Shown: positions 6,840 to 16,981 of the stretch, piece after piece | How the letters are laid out: each line of letters starts with the position of its first letter | Position numbering within the stretch: position 1 is the first letter of the stretch | Assembly: GCA_013821865.1 (NCBI GenBank) | Contig: PNJM01000017.1 | Coordinates: 1-17,250 of the forward strand | Source of the DNA: Rhodocyclaceae bacterium | GTDB taxonomy: Bacteria; Pseudomonadota; Gammaproteobacteria; Burkholderiales; Rhodocyclaceae | Direction of reading: 5' to 3' | Length of the DNA: 17,250 nucleotides | Notes under the pieces: model-generated | Database searches by the model: none | What the model saw: only the letters and a program-made list of their open reading frames with translations | Told to the model about the DNA's origin: nothing | Position numbers and translations under genes: made by a program

Positions 6840-7698
6840 ATCTGAACACCACCGTGCGGTTGCCGTTGAGCAGCACGCGGTCCTCGATGTGGTACCTGAG
6901 GCCGCGCGCCAGCACGGCTTTCTCGATGTCCTTGCCGTAGCGCACCAGGTCTTCCACCGAATCGCCGTGATCGATGCGCACGATGTCCTGCTCGATGATC
7001 GGACCGGCGTCGAGTTCCGGCGTGACGTAGTGGCAGGTCGCGCCGATCAGCTTGACGCCGCGCAGATAGGCCTGGTGGTAGGGCCTGGCGCCGACGAAGG
7101 ACGGCAGGAAGGAATGGTGGATATTGACGATGCGGCCGGGGTATTTCTCACACATCTCGGCAGGCAGGATCTGCATGTAGCGCGCCAGCACCATCACGTC
7201 GCCGCGCGCCTCTTCGAACAGGCGGATCACCTCGGCGCAGGACTGCGCCTTGCTCTCCGCCGTTACCGGCACGTGGTGGAAGGGGATGCCGTGCCATTCG
7301 ACGAAGCCGCGGAAGGTCTCGTGGTTGGAGATGACGCAGGGAATCTCCACGTCCAGTTCCTTCGACTGCCAGCGCGCCAGGAGATCGTAGAGGCAGTGCT
7401 CCTGCTGAGAGACCAGCACCACCACCCGCTTTTTCACCGCAGAGTCGGTGATGCGCCAGTCCATGCGGAATTCCTCGGCGATGGGCCGGAAGCGGCGGCG
7501 CAATTCCCCGAGGTCGAAGGCCAGCGAATCGGCCCTGATCTCGATGCGCATGAAGTAGCGCGCGGTGTCGGCGTCGGCGTGGTGGCTGGTTTCCAGGATC
7601 CAGCCGCGGTTGTCGGCGATGAATGTCGCGACACGGGCGACGATGCCGACGCGGTCGGGGCAGGAAGCGCTCAGGGTGTAGCAGCGTTGCGGGTGCAT
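6838..7698 (-). CDS. purU: Formyltetrahydrofolate deformylase
   Basis: This 286-residue enzyme hydrolyses 10-formyl-THF to THF and formate, balancing one-carbon pools and feeding formate to PurT-type purine synthesis. An N-terminal ACT domain (CYTLSASCPDRVGIVARVATFIADNRGWILETSHHAD, about 6-85) is followed by a formyltransferase fold. The catalytic triad residues of this fold appear as N192 and H194 in VNIHHSFLPSF and D230 in ELDAGPIIEQD. The Q/G-rich loop GARPYHQAYLRGVKLIGATCHYV is also standard. The length fits PurU (about 280-290). The ATG at 7698 has no strong Shine-Dalgarno. It lies 31 bases after yheS on the same strand, so read-through from yheS is likely. Confidence 0.95.
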   Translation of the reverse strand: MHPQRCYTLSASCPDRVGIVARVATFIADNRGWILETSHHADADTARYFMRIEIRADSLAFDLGELRRRFRPIAEEFRMDWRITDSAVKKRVVVLVSQQEHCLYDLLARWQSKELDVEIPCVISNHETFRGFVEWHGIPFHHVPVTAESKAQSCAEVIRLFEEARGDVMVLARYMQILPAEMCEKYPGRIVNIHHSFLPSFVGARPYHQAYLRGVKLIGATCHYVTPELDAGPIIEQDIVRIDHGDSVEDLVRYGKDIEKAVLARGLRYHIEDRVLLNGNRTVVFR

Positions 7699-7729
7699 GA
7701 TGTCGGAATTGGCTGCCGGTGCCTTGATT

Positions 7730-9694
<1,965 letters not shown>

Positions 9695-9772
9695 GAAGAA
9701 AACGGCCGGATCGGTTCAACCGGCGAAAGGGGAAACGCGTTATTGTACGCAACCCCGCTCATCGAGTCCGAC

Positions 9773-10381
9773 ATGAGGCGCTTTTTCGCCCTGCTGCTCC
9801 TTGCGGCATCCCCGGTCTTTGCCGCCGATTTGCCGCAGGCTCCCATCTCCGCGGAAGAGAAGCGGCAATTGCTCGATCGCGCCAGGTCGCTCAAGGAGCA
9901 GGCCGCCGGCCGGAAGGCTGCCGCCGAGGGGCGCCGCAGGGAGGCCGACGCCGCCTGCTGGAAAAAAACGCTGGTGTCTTCCTGTCTCGACGATGCGCAC
10001 AAGGACTACAACAAGAGCGTCGCCGAGGCGAATAAGCTGGAGCTGGAGTCGCGCCGGATCGAGCGCGACATCCGCCACCGCGAGCAGGCGACCAGGCAGG
10101 CCGAGCGCGCGGCGCAGGCGCAGCGGCAGCAGGCCGAGGCCGAACAGCAATCCGCCCGCGAACGGGAAACGGCCGCCGAGCGCGAAAAGCAGCGGGCCGA
10201 GCGGGAGGCCGCCCAGGCCAGGAAGATGGAGGCGGGCAAGACGCGCGCGGCGACGGAAGCGAAGCGGCGCCGGGAGCAGGCCGTGGAACGGGAAAAGAAA
10301 ATCCGCAAGGCCGAAGAGAAAGCCCGCCAGCGAGAAGAAAAGCGCCGGCGCAAGGCCGAGGAGCGGGAAGCGAAAAAATAG
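9773..10381 (+). CDS. Exported Arg/Glu/Ala-rich coiled-coil protein of unknown function
   Basis: The 202-residue product starts MRRFFALLLLAASPVFAADLPQAP, a clear signal peptide with cleavage expected after residue 18. The rest is almost wholly helical and highly charged: a first helix (about 27-60), a short two-cysteine segment ACWKKTLVSSCLDDAHKDYNK (C62 and C71, 8 residues between), then about 115 residues of Ala/Arg/Glu/Gln/Lys coiled coil ending in a very basic tail KRRRKAEEREAKK. I do not recognise a named family; similar short periplasmic proteins with a CxnC segment before a coiled coil do occur in betaproteobacteria, as far as I recall. The two cysteines could form a disulphide. No strong ribosome site is visible, but the signal peptide and a family-like body support the start. 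It stands alone, divergent from yheS and convergent with ybiT. Confidence 0.75.
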   Translation: MRRFFALLLLAASPVFAADLPQAPISAEEKRQLLDRARSLKEQAAGRKAAAEGRRREADAACWKKTLVSSCLDDAHKDYNKSVAEANKLELESRRIERDIRHREQATRQAERAAQAQRQQAEAEQQSARERETAAEREKQRAEREAAQARKMEAGKTRAATEAKRRREQAVEREKKIRKAEEKARQREEKRRRKAEEREAKK

Positions 10382-10497
10382 CTGCCCGGGTAGAAAAGGA
10401 TCACCGCCCCGGGACCGGGCGGCCACTCCAGCACCGCCTTCCAGCCGGCCAGCCGCAGCAGAAGCGGGAAAGCCGGCCGGCGGGCGGTGCGTTCAGG
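10382..10497 (-). pseudogene. Possible remnant of a lysophospholipid acyltransferase N-terminus
   Basis: Directly after the ybiT stop codon and in the same minus-strand frame, the sequence reads RRPAFPLLLRLAGWKAVLEWPPGPGAVILFYPGS without a start codon. This resembles the opening of PlsC-like acyltransferases, which typically run LLRLAGWR...PPGPKxVIxxYPHTSNWDF. Here the similarity stops just where the catalytic HTSNWD block should begin, at the 3' end of the coiled-coil gene on the other strand. It has no start, no catalytic motif and no C-terminal part. Chance similarity in GC-rich DNA is possible. Confidence 0.3.
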
Positions 10498-12096
<1,599 letters not shown>

Positions 12097-12168
12097 TGCT
12101 TGACCTCACTGCCTGACCTGTCTCTTGTCGCGCGGCGCCCGGCGGCTGCCAGGCGCGAAAAACCCATC

Positions 12169-12174
12169 ATTCTA
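12169..12174 (-). promoter_or_regulatory. Possible -10 element of the ybiT promoter
   Basis: TAGAAT on the minus strand lies 72 bases before the ybiT GTG, within the 92-base gap between ybiT and the divergent methyltransferase gene. No good -35 is visible, and the region would overlap the methyltransferase start. This is a weak call. Confidence 0.28.
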
Positions 12175-12188
12175 CTCTTCATGCGGCC

Positions 12189-13352
12189 ATGACCAAAACT
12201 GCCGAACTGGATGTTGCCCGGCGCGGCCAGGTGTTCACGCCGCAGGCCATCGTCGAGGCCATGCTGGCGCTGAGGCGCAACGAGGGCTCGGTGCTGGACC
12301 CGGCCTGCGGCGACGGCGCCTTCTCGAGGCGGTTGCCCGGCTGCACGGCCATCGAGCTGGATCCGGCCCATTGCCCGCCGGGTGCGCTGAACATCGATTT
12401 CTTCGCCTATCCCGAGTCGGAGAAGTTCGACACCATCATCGGCAATCCGCCCTACGTCAAGGCGCGCGACATCCTGCCGGAGAGCCGGCTGCGGCTGGCC
12501 TCCCGTCTGCTCGACGGCCACGCCAATCTGTACCTGCATTTCATCGAGAAGTGCGTGCGCCACCTGAAGCCGGGCGGCGAGCTGATCTTCATCACGCCGC
12601 GCGACTTTCTCAAGGCCACCGGCGCGGCGCGCCTCAACGTCTGGCTGCACGACCAGGGCACCATCACCGACCTGGTCGAGCTGGGGGATGCGCGCATCTT
12701 CGACGGCGCCCTGCCCAACTGTGCCATCTGGCGCTTCGAGAAGGGCAACCTGACGCGCCGCACGAGCGACGGCCGACGCATGCGCCTGGCCGGCGGTCAG
12801 TTGCTGTTCACCTGCGGCATCTACAGCGTGCCGCTGGCCGGCGTCTTCTTCGTCAAGGTCGGCGCCGTCTCCGGCGCCGACGACATCTTCGCCAACTTTG
12901 ATCTCGGCAACGCGGATTTCGTCTGCTCGCGCACGGCGCAGACAGGAGAACTGCGGCGCATGATTTTCGATGCGCCGCTGCCCTGGCTGGTGCAGTTCAA
13001 GGAGCGCCTGCTGGCAAGGCGCGTGGCGAAGTTCGACGAGTCGAACTGGTGGAAGTGGGGCCGGCGCCATCATGTTTCCGCCGCGCCGCGCATCTACGTC
13101 AACGGCAAGACGCGCAATGCTCAGCCGTTCTTCCTGCACCCCTGCAGGAACTACGACGGCGCCGTCCTCGCCCTCTTCCCGCACGACCCGGGCGCCGACA
13201 CGCAGACGTTATGCCGCATGCTGAACGATGTCGATTGGCATGAACTGGGCTTCGTTTGCGACGGGCGCTTCCTGTTCGCCCAGCGCAGCCTGGAGACGGC
13301 CATGCTGCCGGAGGCGTTTGCGCCCTTTGCGCGCCAGCCCCAGGCGGCCTGA
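12189..13352 (+). CDS. Stand-alone N6-adenine DNA methyltransferase (Eco57I/TaqI-like)
   Basis: The 387-residue protein is a class I SAM-dependent methyltransferase of the gamma N6-adenine type. In order it shows RRGQVFTPQAIVEAM (11-25), motif I DPACGDGAF (37-45) for SAM, the acidic motif II AIELD (54-58), and the catalytic motif IV NPPYV (86-90). Then come YLHFIEKCVRHLKPGGELIFITPRDFL and a C-terminal half of about 200 residues that would hold target recognition. The order I-IV-C-terminal domain fits M.TaqI/Eco57I-type enzymes. No restriction endonuclease, specificity subunit or repair gene adjoins it, so it looks like an orphan methylase. The ATG at 12189 has a weak ribosome site. The target sequence cannot be read. 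A tRNA or rRNA substrate is less likely but not excluded. Confidence 0.85.
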   Translation: MTKTAELDVARRGQVFTPQAIVEAMLALRRNEGSVLDPACGDGAFSRRLPGCTAIELDPAHCPPGALNIDFFAYPESEKFDTIIGNPPYVKARDILPESRLRLASRLLDGHANLYLHFIEKCVRHLKPGGELIFITPRDFLKATGAARLNVWLHDQGTITDLVELGDARIFDGALPNCAIWRFEKGNLTRRTSDGRRMRLAGGQLLFTCGIYSVPLAGVFFVKVGAVSGADDIFANFDLGNADFVCSRTAQTGELRRMIFDAPLPWLVQFKERLLARRVAKFDESNWWKWGRRHHVSAAPRIYVNGKTRNAQPFFLHPCRNYDGAVLALFPHDPGADTQTLCRMLNDVDWHELGFVCDGRFLFAQRSLETAMLPEAFAPFARQPQAA

Positions 13353-13502
13353 CCGCGGCCCCTTCGGCGGGGTCAGAATCTCAGTATGATCGGCGGCACG
13401 CTTGAAGTTTAGGTCGAGGCCCATCGCAAAACTGTTTTTCTGTAACAGCAGGCCCTAACGCGCTGGCAGGCCACCGGTGGAAACCGCTCCCGGCCGACAA
13501 GC

Positions 13503-13511
13503 TGCTAAAAT
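13503..13511 (+). promoter_or_regulatory. Possible extended -10 of the gshA promoter
   Basis: TGCTAAAAT gives an extended -10 with hexamer TAAAAT at 13506-13511, about 60 bases before the gshA GTG. No convincing -35 is seen at the expected distance. It lies in the 218-base gap 13353-13570, which otherwise holds only a GC hairpin just after the methyltransferase stop. Confidence 0.4.
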
Positions 13512-13570
13512 CGAACTCCGATTTCCGCGGGGCTGGACGTGCCGGCTCCAACATTCAGGAAACCTTACCC

Positions 13571-14860
13571 GTGGTTCCCCACCTCACCACCGCACTGACC
13601 GGCCCGCTGCTCGATCTCGAGCGGAAATTCCTCGATTCGCGCACGGCCATCGAGCAGTGGTTCCGTGCCCAGTGGCTCGACCACACGCCGCCCTTCTACA
13701 CTTCCGTCGATCTGCGCAATGCCGGCTTCAAGCTGGCGCCGGTGGATACCAACCTCTTCCCGGGCGGCTTCAACAACCTCAACCCGGCTTTCCTGCCCCT
13801 GTGCGTGCAGGCGGCGATGGCGGCGATCGAGAAGATCTGCCCCGAGGCGAAGAATCTGCTGCTGATTCCCGAGAGCCATACGCGCAACCTGTTCTATCTG
13901 CAGAACGTCGCCCAGCTCGCGGCAATCCTGCGCTACACCGGCCTCAATGTTCGCATCGGCAGCCTGATCCCGGAGATCACCCAGCCGACGCCGATCGACC
14001 TGCCCGACGGCCAGAAACTGGTGCTGGAGCCCCTCAGGCGCTCGAACGGCCGGCTTGGCCTGGAAGACTTCGATCCCTGCGCCGTCCTGCTCAACAACGA
14101 TCTGTCCGCCGGCGTGCCGGAGATCCTGAAGGACCTGCACGAGCAGGTCGTCATCCCGCCGCTGCATGCCGGCTGGCAGACGCGGCGCAAGTCGCGCCAT
14201 TTCGCCGCCTACGACCGCGTGGCGGGCGACTTCGCCCAGGCCATGGGCATCGATCCCTGGCTGGTCAATCCCGACTTCGCCGTGTGCGGCCAGATCAATT
14301 TCCAGGAACGGCAGGGGGAGGAATGCCTGGCCTCCAATGTCGACACGGTGCTCACGCGCATCCGCGCCAAGTACCGGCAGTACGGCGTGAAGGAGCGGCC
14401 CTTCGTCATCGTCAAGGCCGACGCCGGCACCTACGGCATGGGCATCATGACGGTGCGCGACGCCGCCGAAGTGCGCGACCTCAACCGCAAGCAGCGCAAG
14501 AAGATGGCGGTGGTGAAGGAAGGCCTGCAGGTGACCGAGGTCATCATCCAGGAGGGCGTGCACACGTTCGAGACCCTCTCCGGCAACGTGGCCGAGCCGG
14601 TGGTGTACATGATCGACCGCTACGTCGTCGGCGGCTTCTATCGCGTCAACACCGAGCGCGGCCGCGACGAGAATCTCAACGCACCCGGCATGCGCTTCGA
14701 ACCGCTGGCCTTCGAGACCTGCTGCTCCCTGCCCGATCCGTGCTGCGCGCCGGATGCGGCGCCCAACCGCTTCTTCGCCTACGGCGTGGTGGCGCGCCTG
14801 GCCCTGCTGGCGGCAGCCGTCGAGCTGGAATTGTCGGCACCGCCGATGGAAATCGCATGA
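13571..14860 (+). CDS. gshA: Glutamate-cysteine ligase, proteobacterial GshA (PF08886) type
   Basis: This 429-residue enzyme makes gamma-glutamylcysteine from glutamate, cysteine and ATP, the first step of glutathione synthesis. It belongs to the GshA form found in beta- and acidithiobacillus-type proteobacteria, not the E. coli form. Landmarks are FYTSVDLRNAGFKLAPVDTNLFPGGFNNL (42-70), LIPESHTRN (98-106), the nucleotide-binding-like FVIVKADAGTYGMGIMTV (278-295), QEGVHTFE and YMIDRYVVGGFYRVN (346-360). The C-terminal FFAYGVVARLALLAAAVELE is also typical. Two CC pairs occur at 384-385 and 391-392. The start is GTG at 13571, with AGGA about 11 bases upstream. The stop overlaps the gshB start as ATGA, so the two steps of the pathway are translated together. 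Confidence 0.94.
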   Translation: MVPHLTTALTGPLLDLERKFLDSRTAIEQWFRAQWLDHTPPFYTSVDLRNAGFKLAPVDTNLFPGGFNNLNPAFLPLCVQAAMAAIEKICPEAKNLLLIPESHTRNLFYLQNVAQLAAILRYTGLNVRIGSLIPEITQPTPIDLPDGQKLVLEPLRRSNGRLGLEDFDPCAVLLNNDLSAGVPEILKDLHEQVVIPPLHAGWQTRRKSRHFAAYDRVAGDFAQAMGIDPWLVNPDFAVCGQINFQERQGEECLASNVDTVLTRIRAKYRQYGVKERPFVIVKADAGTYGMGIMTVRDAAEVRDLNRKQRKKMAVVKEGLQVTEVIIQEGVHTFETLSGNVAEPVVYMIDRYVVGGFYRVNTERGRDENLNAPGMRFEPLAFETCCSLPDPCCAPDAAPNRFFAYGVVARLALLAAAVELELSAPPMEIA

Positions 14861-15801
14861 AACTGGCGTTCGTTCTGGATCCGCTCGAACACCTCAAGGC
14901 CTGGAAGGACTCCAGCGTCGCCATGATGCGCGAGGCGCAGCGGCGCGGCCATGAGGTGTCGGCCGTCCTGCGCCCGGCGCTCGCCTGGCGTGACGGCGCC
15001 GTGCGGGCGGCCGCTTCGCGCCTGACGGTGCGCGAGGATCACCACGACTGGTTCGAAGCCGGTGCGCCGCTCGAGCAGCCGCTGGCCGGCTTCGACGCAG
15101 TGCTGATGCGGCAGGATCCACCCTTCGACATCGAGTACATCGCCGCCACCTGGCTGCTGGAGCGGGCGCAGGCCGAAGGCGCCCGGGTTTTCAACGACCC
15201 GCGGGCGGTGCGCGACCACTCCGAGAAGCTCGCCATCCTGGAGTTTCCGCAGTTCATTCCGGAGACCGTGGTGGCGCGCGAGCCGGAGGTGCTGCAGGCC
15301 TTCATCAATGCGACGGGCGATGCCATCCTGAAACCCATCGACGGCATGGGCGGCAGCCAGGTGTTCCGCGTCAGGCGCGACGACCCCAACCGCAACGTCA
15401 TCGTCGAAACGCTCACCTGCTGCAGTGCGCGTACCATCATGGCCCAGCGCCATCTCCCGGCCATCGCCAGGGGCGACAAGCGCATCCTGCTCATCGGCGG
15501 CGAGGTGGTGCCTTACGCCCTGGCGCGCATTCCCAGGCCGGGCGAGACGCGCGGCAATCTCGCCGCCGGCGGCACCGGGGTGGCGCAGGCGCTCTCGGCG
15601 CGGGATCGCGAAATCGCCGAAGCGCTGGCGCCCCTCCTGCTGAAGCGCGGCATCCTGCTGGCCGGCATCGACGTGATCGGCGATTGCCTCACCGAAATCA
15701 ACGTCACCAGCCCGACCTGCTTCGTCGAGATCACGCAGCAGACGGGGTTCAGCGTGGCGGGGATGTTCATGGATGCGCTGGAAAAGGAATGTAAATCTTG
15801 A
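14857..15801 (+). CDS. gshB: Glutathione synthase
   Basis: The 314-residue ATP-grasp enzyme joins glycine to gamma-glutamylcysteine. It starts MKLAFVLDPLEHLKAWKDSSVAMM, with the substrate-site MRQDPPFDIEYI (84-95), FNDPRAVRDHSEKL (112-124), the ATP-grasp loop LKPIDGMGGSQVFRV (158-172), the PYALARIPRPGETRGNLAAGGTG block (219-241) and the metal site DVIGDCLTEINVTSPT (272-287). Length and motifs match E. coli GshB. The ATG overlaps the gshA stop (ATGA). The stop TGA at 15799-15801 overlaps the apbE TTG start and is itself the first three bases of a 21-base inverted-repeat arm, so the 3' boundary of the gene coincides with the repeat. Confidence 0.96.
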   Translation: MKLAFVLDPLEHLKAWKDSSVAMMREAQRRGHEVSAVLRPALAWRDGAVRAAASRLTVREDHHDWFEAGAPLEQPLAGFDAVLMRQDPPFDIEYIAATWLLERAQAEGARVFNDPRAVRDHSEKLAILEFPQFIPETVVAREPEVLQAFINATGDAILKPIDGMGGSQVFRVRRDDPNRNVIVETLTCCSARTIMAQRHLPAIARGDKRILLIGGEVVPYALARIPRPGETRGNLAAGGTGVAQALSARDREIAEALAPLLLKRGILLAGIDVIGDCLTEINVTSPTCFVEITQQTGFSVAGMFMDALEKECKS

Positions 15802-16865
15802 ACCACAGAGGACACAGAGCTCTTTCCGGGTTTTCTCTGTGCGCTCTGTGGTTCAGCTTTTTTGCGCTCGCTGGCTGCGGTCGGGAACCGCCGCTGCACC
15901 AGCAGGAATCCTTCGTCTTCGGCACCCGCGTCGAGGTGCTGGTCTATGGCGTCGAGGAAACCAGGGCACGCGGCGCGGCGTCGGCCGTTTTGCGTGAATT
16001 CGACCGCCTGCACCGCCTGCTGCATGCCTGGCAGCCCTCGGAACTGACGGCGCTGAACGAGTCCATCGCCCGCGGCGAGCAGGGCATCCCGGTTTCTCCC
16101 GAGCTGGCCGCGATCCTCGCGGACGCCGCGGCGATCGCGGCCAGCTCGGATCAGCTGTTCAATCCCGCCATCGGCAAGCTGGTGGGCTTGTGGGGCTTCC
16201 ACGGAGACGAATTCAGGCCGGTCCTGCCCGACGCGAAGGCGGTCGAGGCGGCAGCCAGGGCGCAGCCGCGCATGAGCGATCTCGCCATCGAAAGCAACCG
16301 CGTGACCAGCCGCAACCGAGCCGTGCAATTCGACCTGGGCGGCTATGCCAAGGGCTATGCGCTCGACCGCGCGGCGGCCATCCTGCGCAGCCAGGGCATC
16401 GGCAACGCGCTGGTCAACATCGGCGGCAACGTCATGGCGCTCGGCTCGAAAGGCGGCAAGCCCTGGCGCGTCGGCATCCAGCATCCGCGCGCTCCGACCC
16501 CTCTGGCGACGCTGGATCTGAAGGACGGCGAGGCGATCGGCACCTCGGGCGATTACCAGCGCTATTTCGAAGTGGACGGCAAGCGCTACTGCCATCTGCT
16601 CGACCCCCGCACCGGCCGGCCGGCCGAGGGGGCGCAGGCAGCGACGGTGCTGATCGCGCCGCGCCCCGGCGCCGGAGCCCTGTCGGACGCCGCGAGCAAG
16701 CCGATCTTCATCGCCGGGCTGCGGGATTGGCGCGACATGGCGCGCCGCCTCGGCATCGAGCATGTCCTGCTCATCGACGACAAGGGCGTGATGCATGTCA
16801 CGGCGGCATTGCGGGAACGGCTCACGATCAACGCCGCCGACATGAAGATCGAAATTCTGCCGTGA
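15798..16865 (+). CDS. apbE: ApbE-type FAD:protein FMN transferase, lipoprotein
   Basis: ApbE attaches FMN covalently to Thr/Ser of exported or membrane proteins, using FAD and Mg2+. The 355-residue product has a lipoprotein signal, n-region NHRGHRALSG, hydrophobic GFSLCALWFSFFALAGC, with the lipobox cysteine at C27. The body shows FGTRVEVLVYG (41-51), FDLGGYAKGYALDRA (178-192), VNIGGNVMALG (207-216), AIGTSGDYQRYFEVDGKRYCHLLDPRTGRP (247-275) and LSDAASKPIFIAG (295-307). In the last motif most relatives have a Thr where K301 stands. The only common start codon in frame upstream of the body is TTG at 15798, overlapping the gshB stop as TTGA. The first 19 codons lie inside an inverted repeat. 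No target protein with a flavinylation motif is in the window. Confidence 0.9.
   Translation: MNHRGHRALSGFSLCALWFSFFALAGCGREPPLHQQESFVFGTRVEVLVYGVEETRARGAASAVLREFDRLHRLLHAWQPSELTALNESIARGEQGIPVSPELAAILADAAAIAASSDQLFNPAIGKLVGLWGFHGDEFRPVLPDAKAVEAAARAQPRMSDLAIESNRVTSRNRAVQFDLGGYAKGYALDRAAAILRSQGIGNALVNIGGNVMALGSKGGKPWRVGIQHPRAPTPLATLDLKDGEAIGTSGDYQRYFEVDGKRYCHLLDPRTGRPAEGAQAATVLIAPRPGAGALSDAASKPIFIAGLRDWRDMARRLGIEHVLLIDDKGVMHVTAALRERLTINAADMKIEILP
15799..15863 (+). repeat. CACAGAG-type inverted repeat, terminator-like, at the gshB/apbE junction
   Basis: Arms 15799-15819 and 15835-15855 are complementary at 19 of 21 positions, with a 15-base loop. Each arm holds two CACAGAG-like units in tandem. 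Two bases after the right arm comes T6 (15858-15863), so the RNA could form a rho-independent terminator. From memory, very similar GAACCACAGAGGACACAGAG palindromes recur between genes in many proteobacterial genomes and are often misread as NHRGHR peptides. Here the element lies within the open apbE frame. Confidence 0.85.
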
Positions 16866-16950
16866 ACGACGAATAGGCTGATCGCATGGTGCGTCGCCCC
16901 ATCGGGCTGGATGCGCCGATCTGCCTGCGCTAGCGGTGCGGCGCATCGGT

Positions 16951-16956
16951 TACAAT
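16951..16956 (+). promoter_or_regulatory. Possible -10 element of the PTS EIIA promoter
   Basis: TACAAT lies 26 bases before the ATG of the PTS gene and would give a leader of about 19 bases. The expected -35 position is a poor match. The gap 16866-16981 otherwise holds no gene or clear terminator. Confidence 0.45.
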
Positions 16957-16981
16957 CGGACGGAGAACATCCGTCGCGATC

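Noticed and set aside
13353..13378. Hairpin GGCCCC-TTCGGC-GGGGTC as terminator of the methyltransferase gene
   Set aside because: The stem is short and imperfect and no T-run follows, so I do not call it an intrinsic terminator.
13209..13424. Small minus-strand frame starting MGLDLNFKRAADHTEIL
   Set aside because: There is no ribosome site, two thirds of it is antisense to the methyltransferase 3' end, and no motif is visible.
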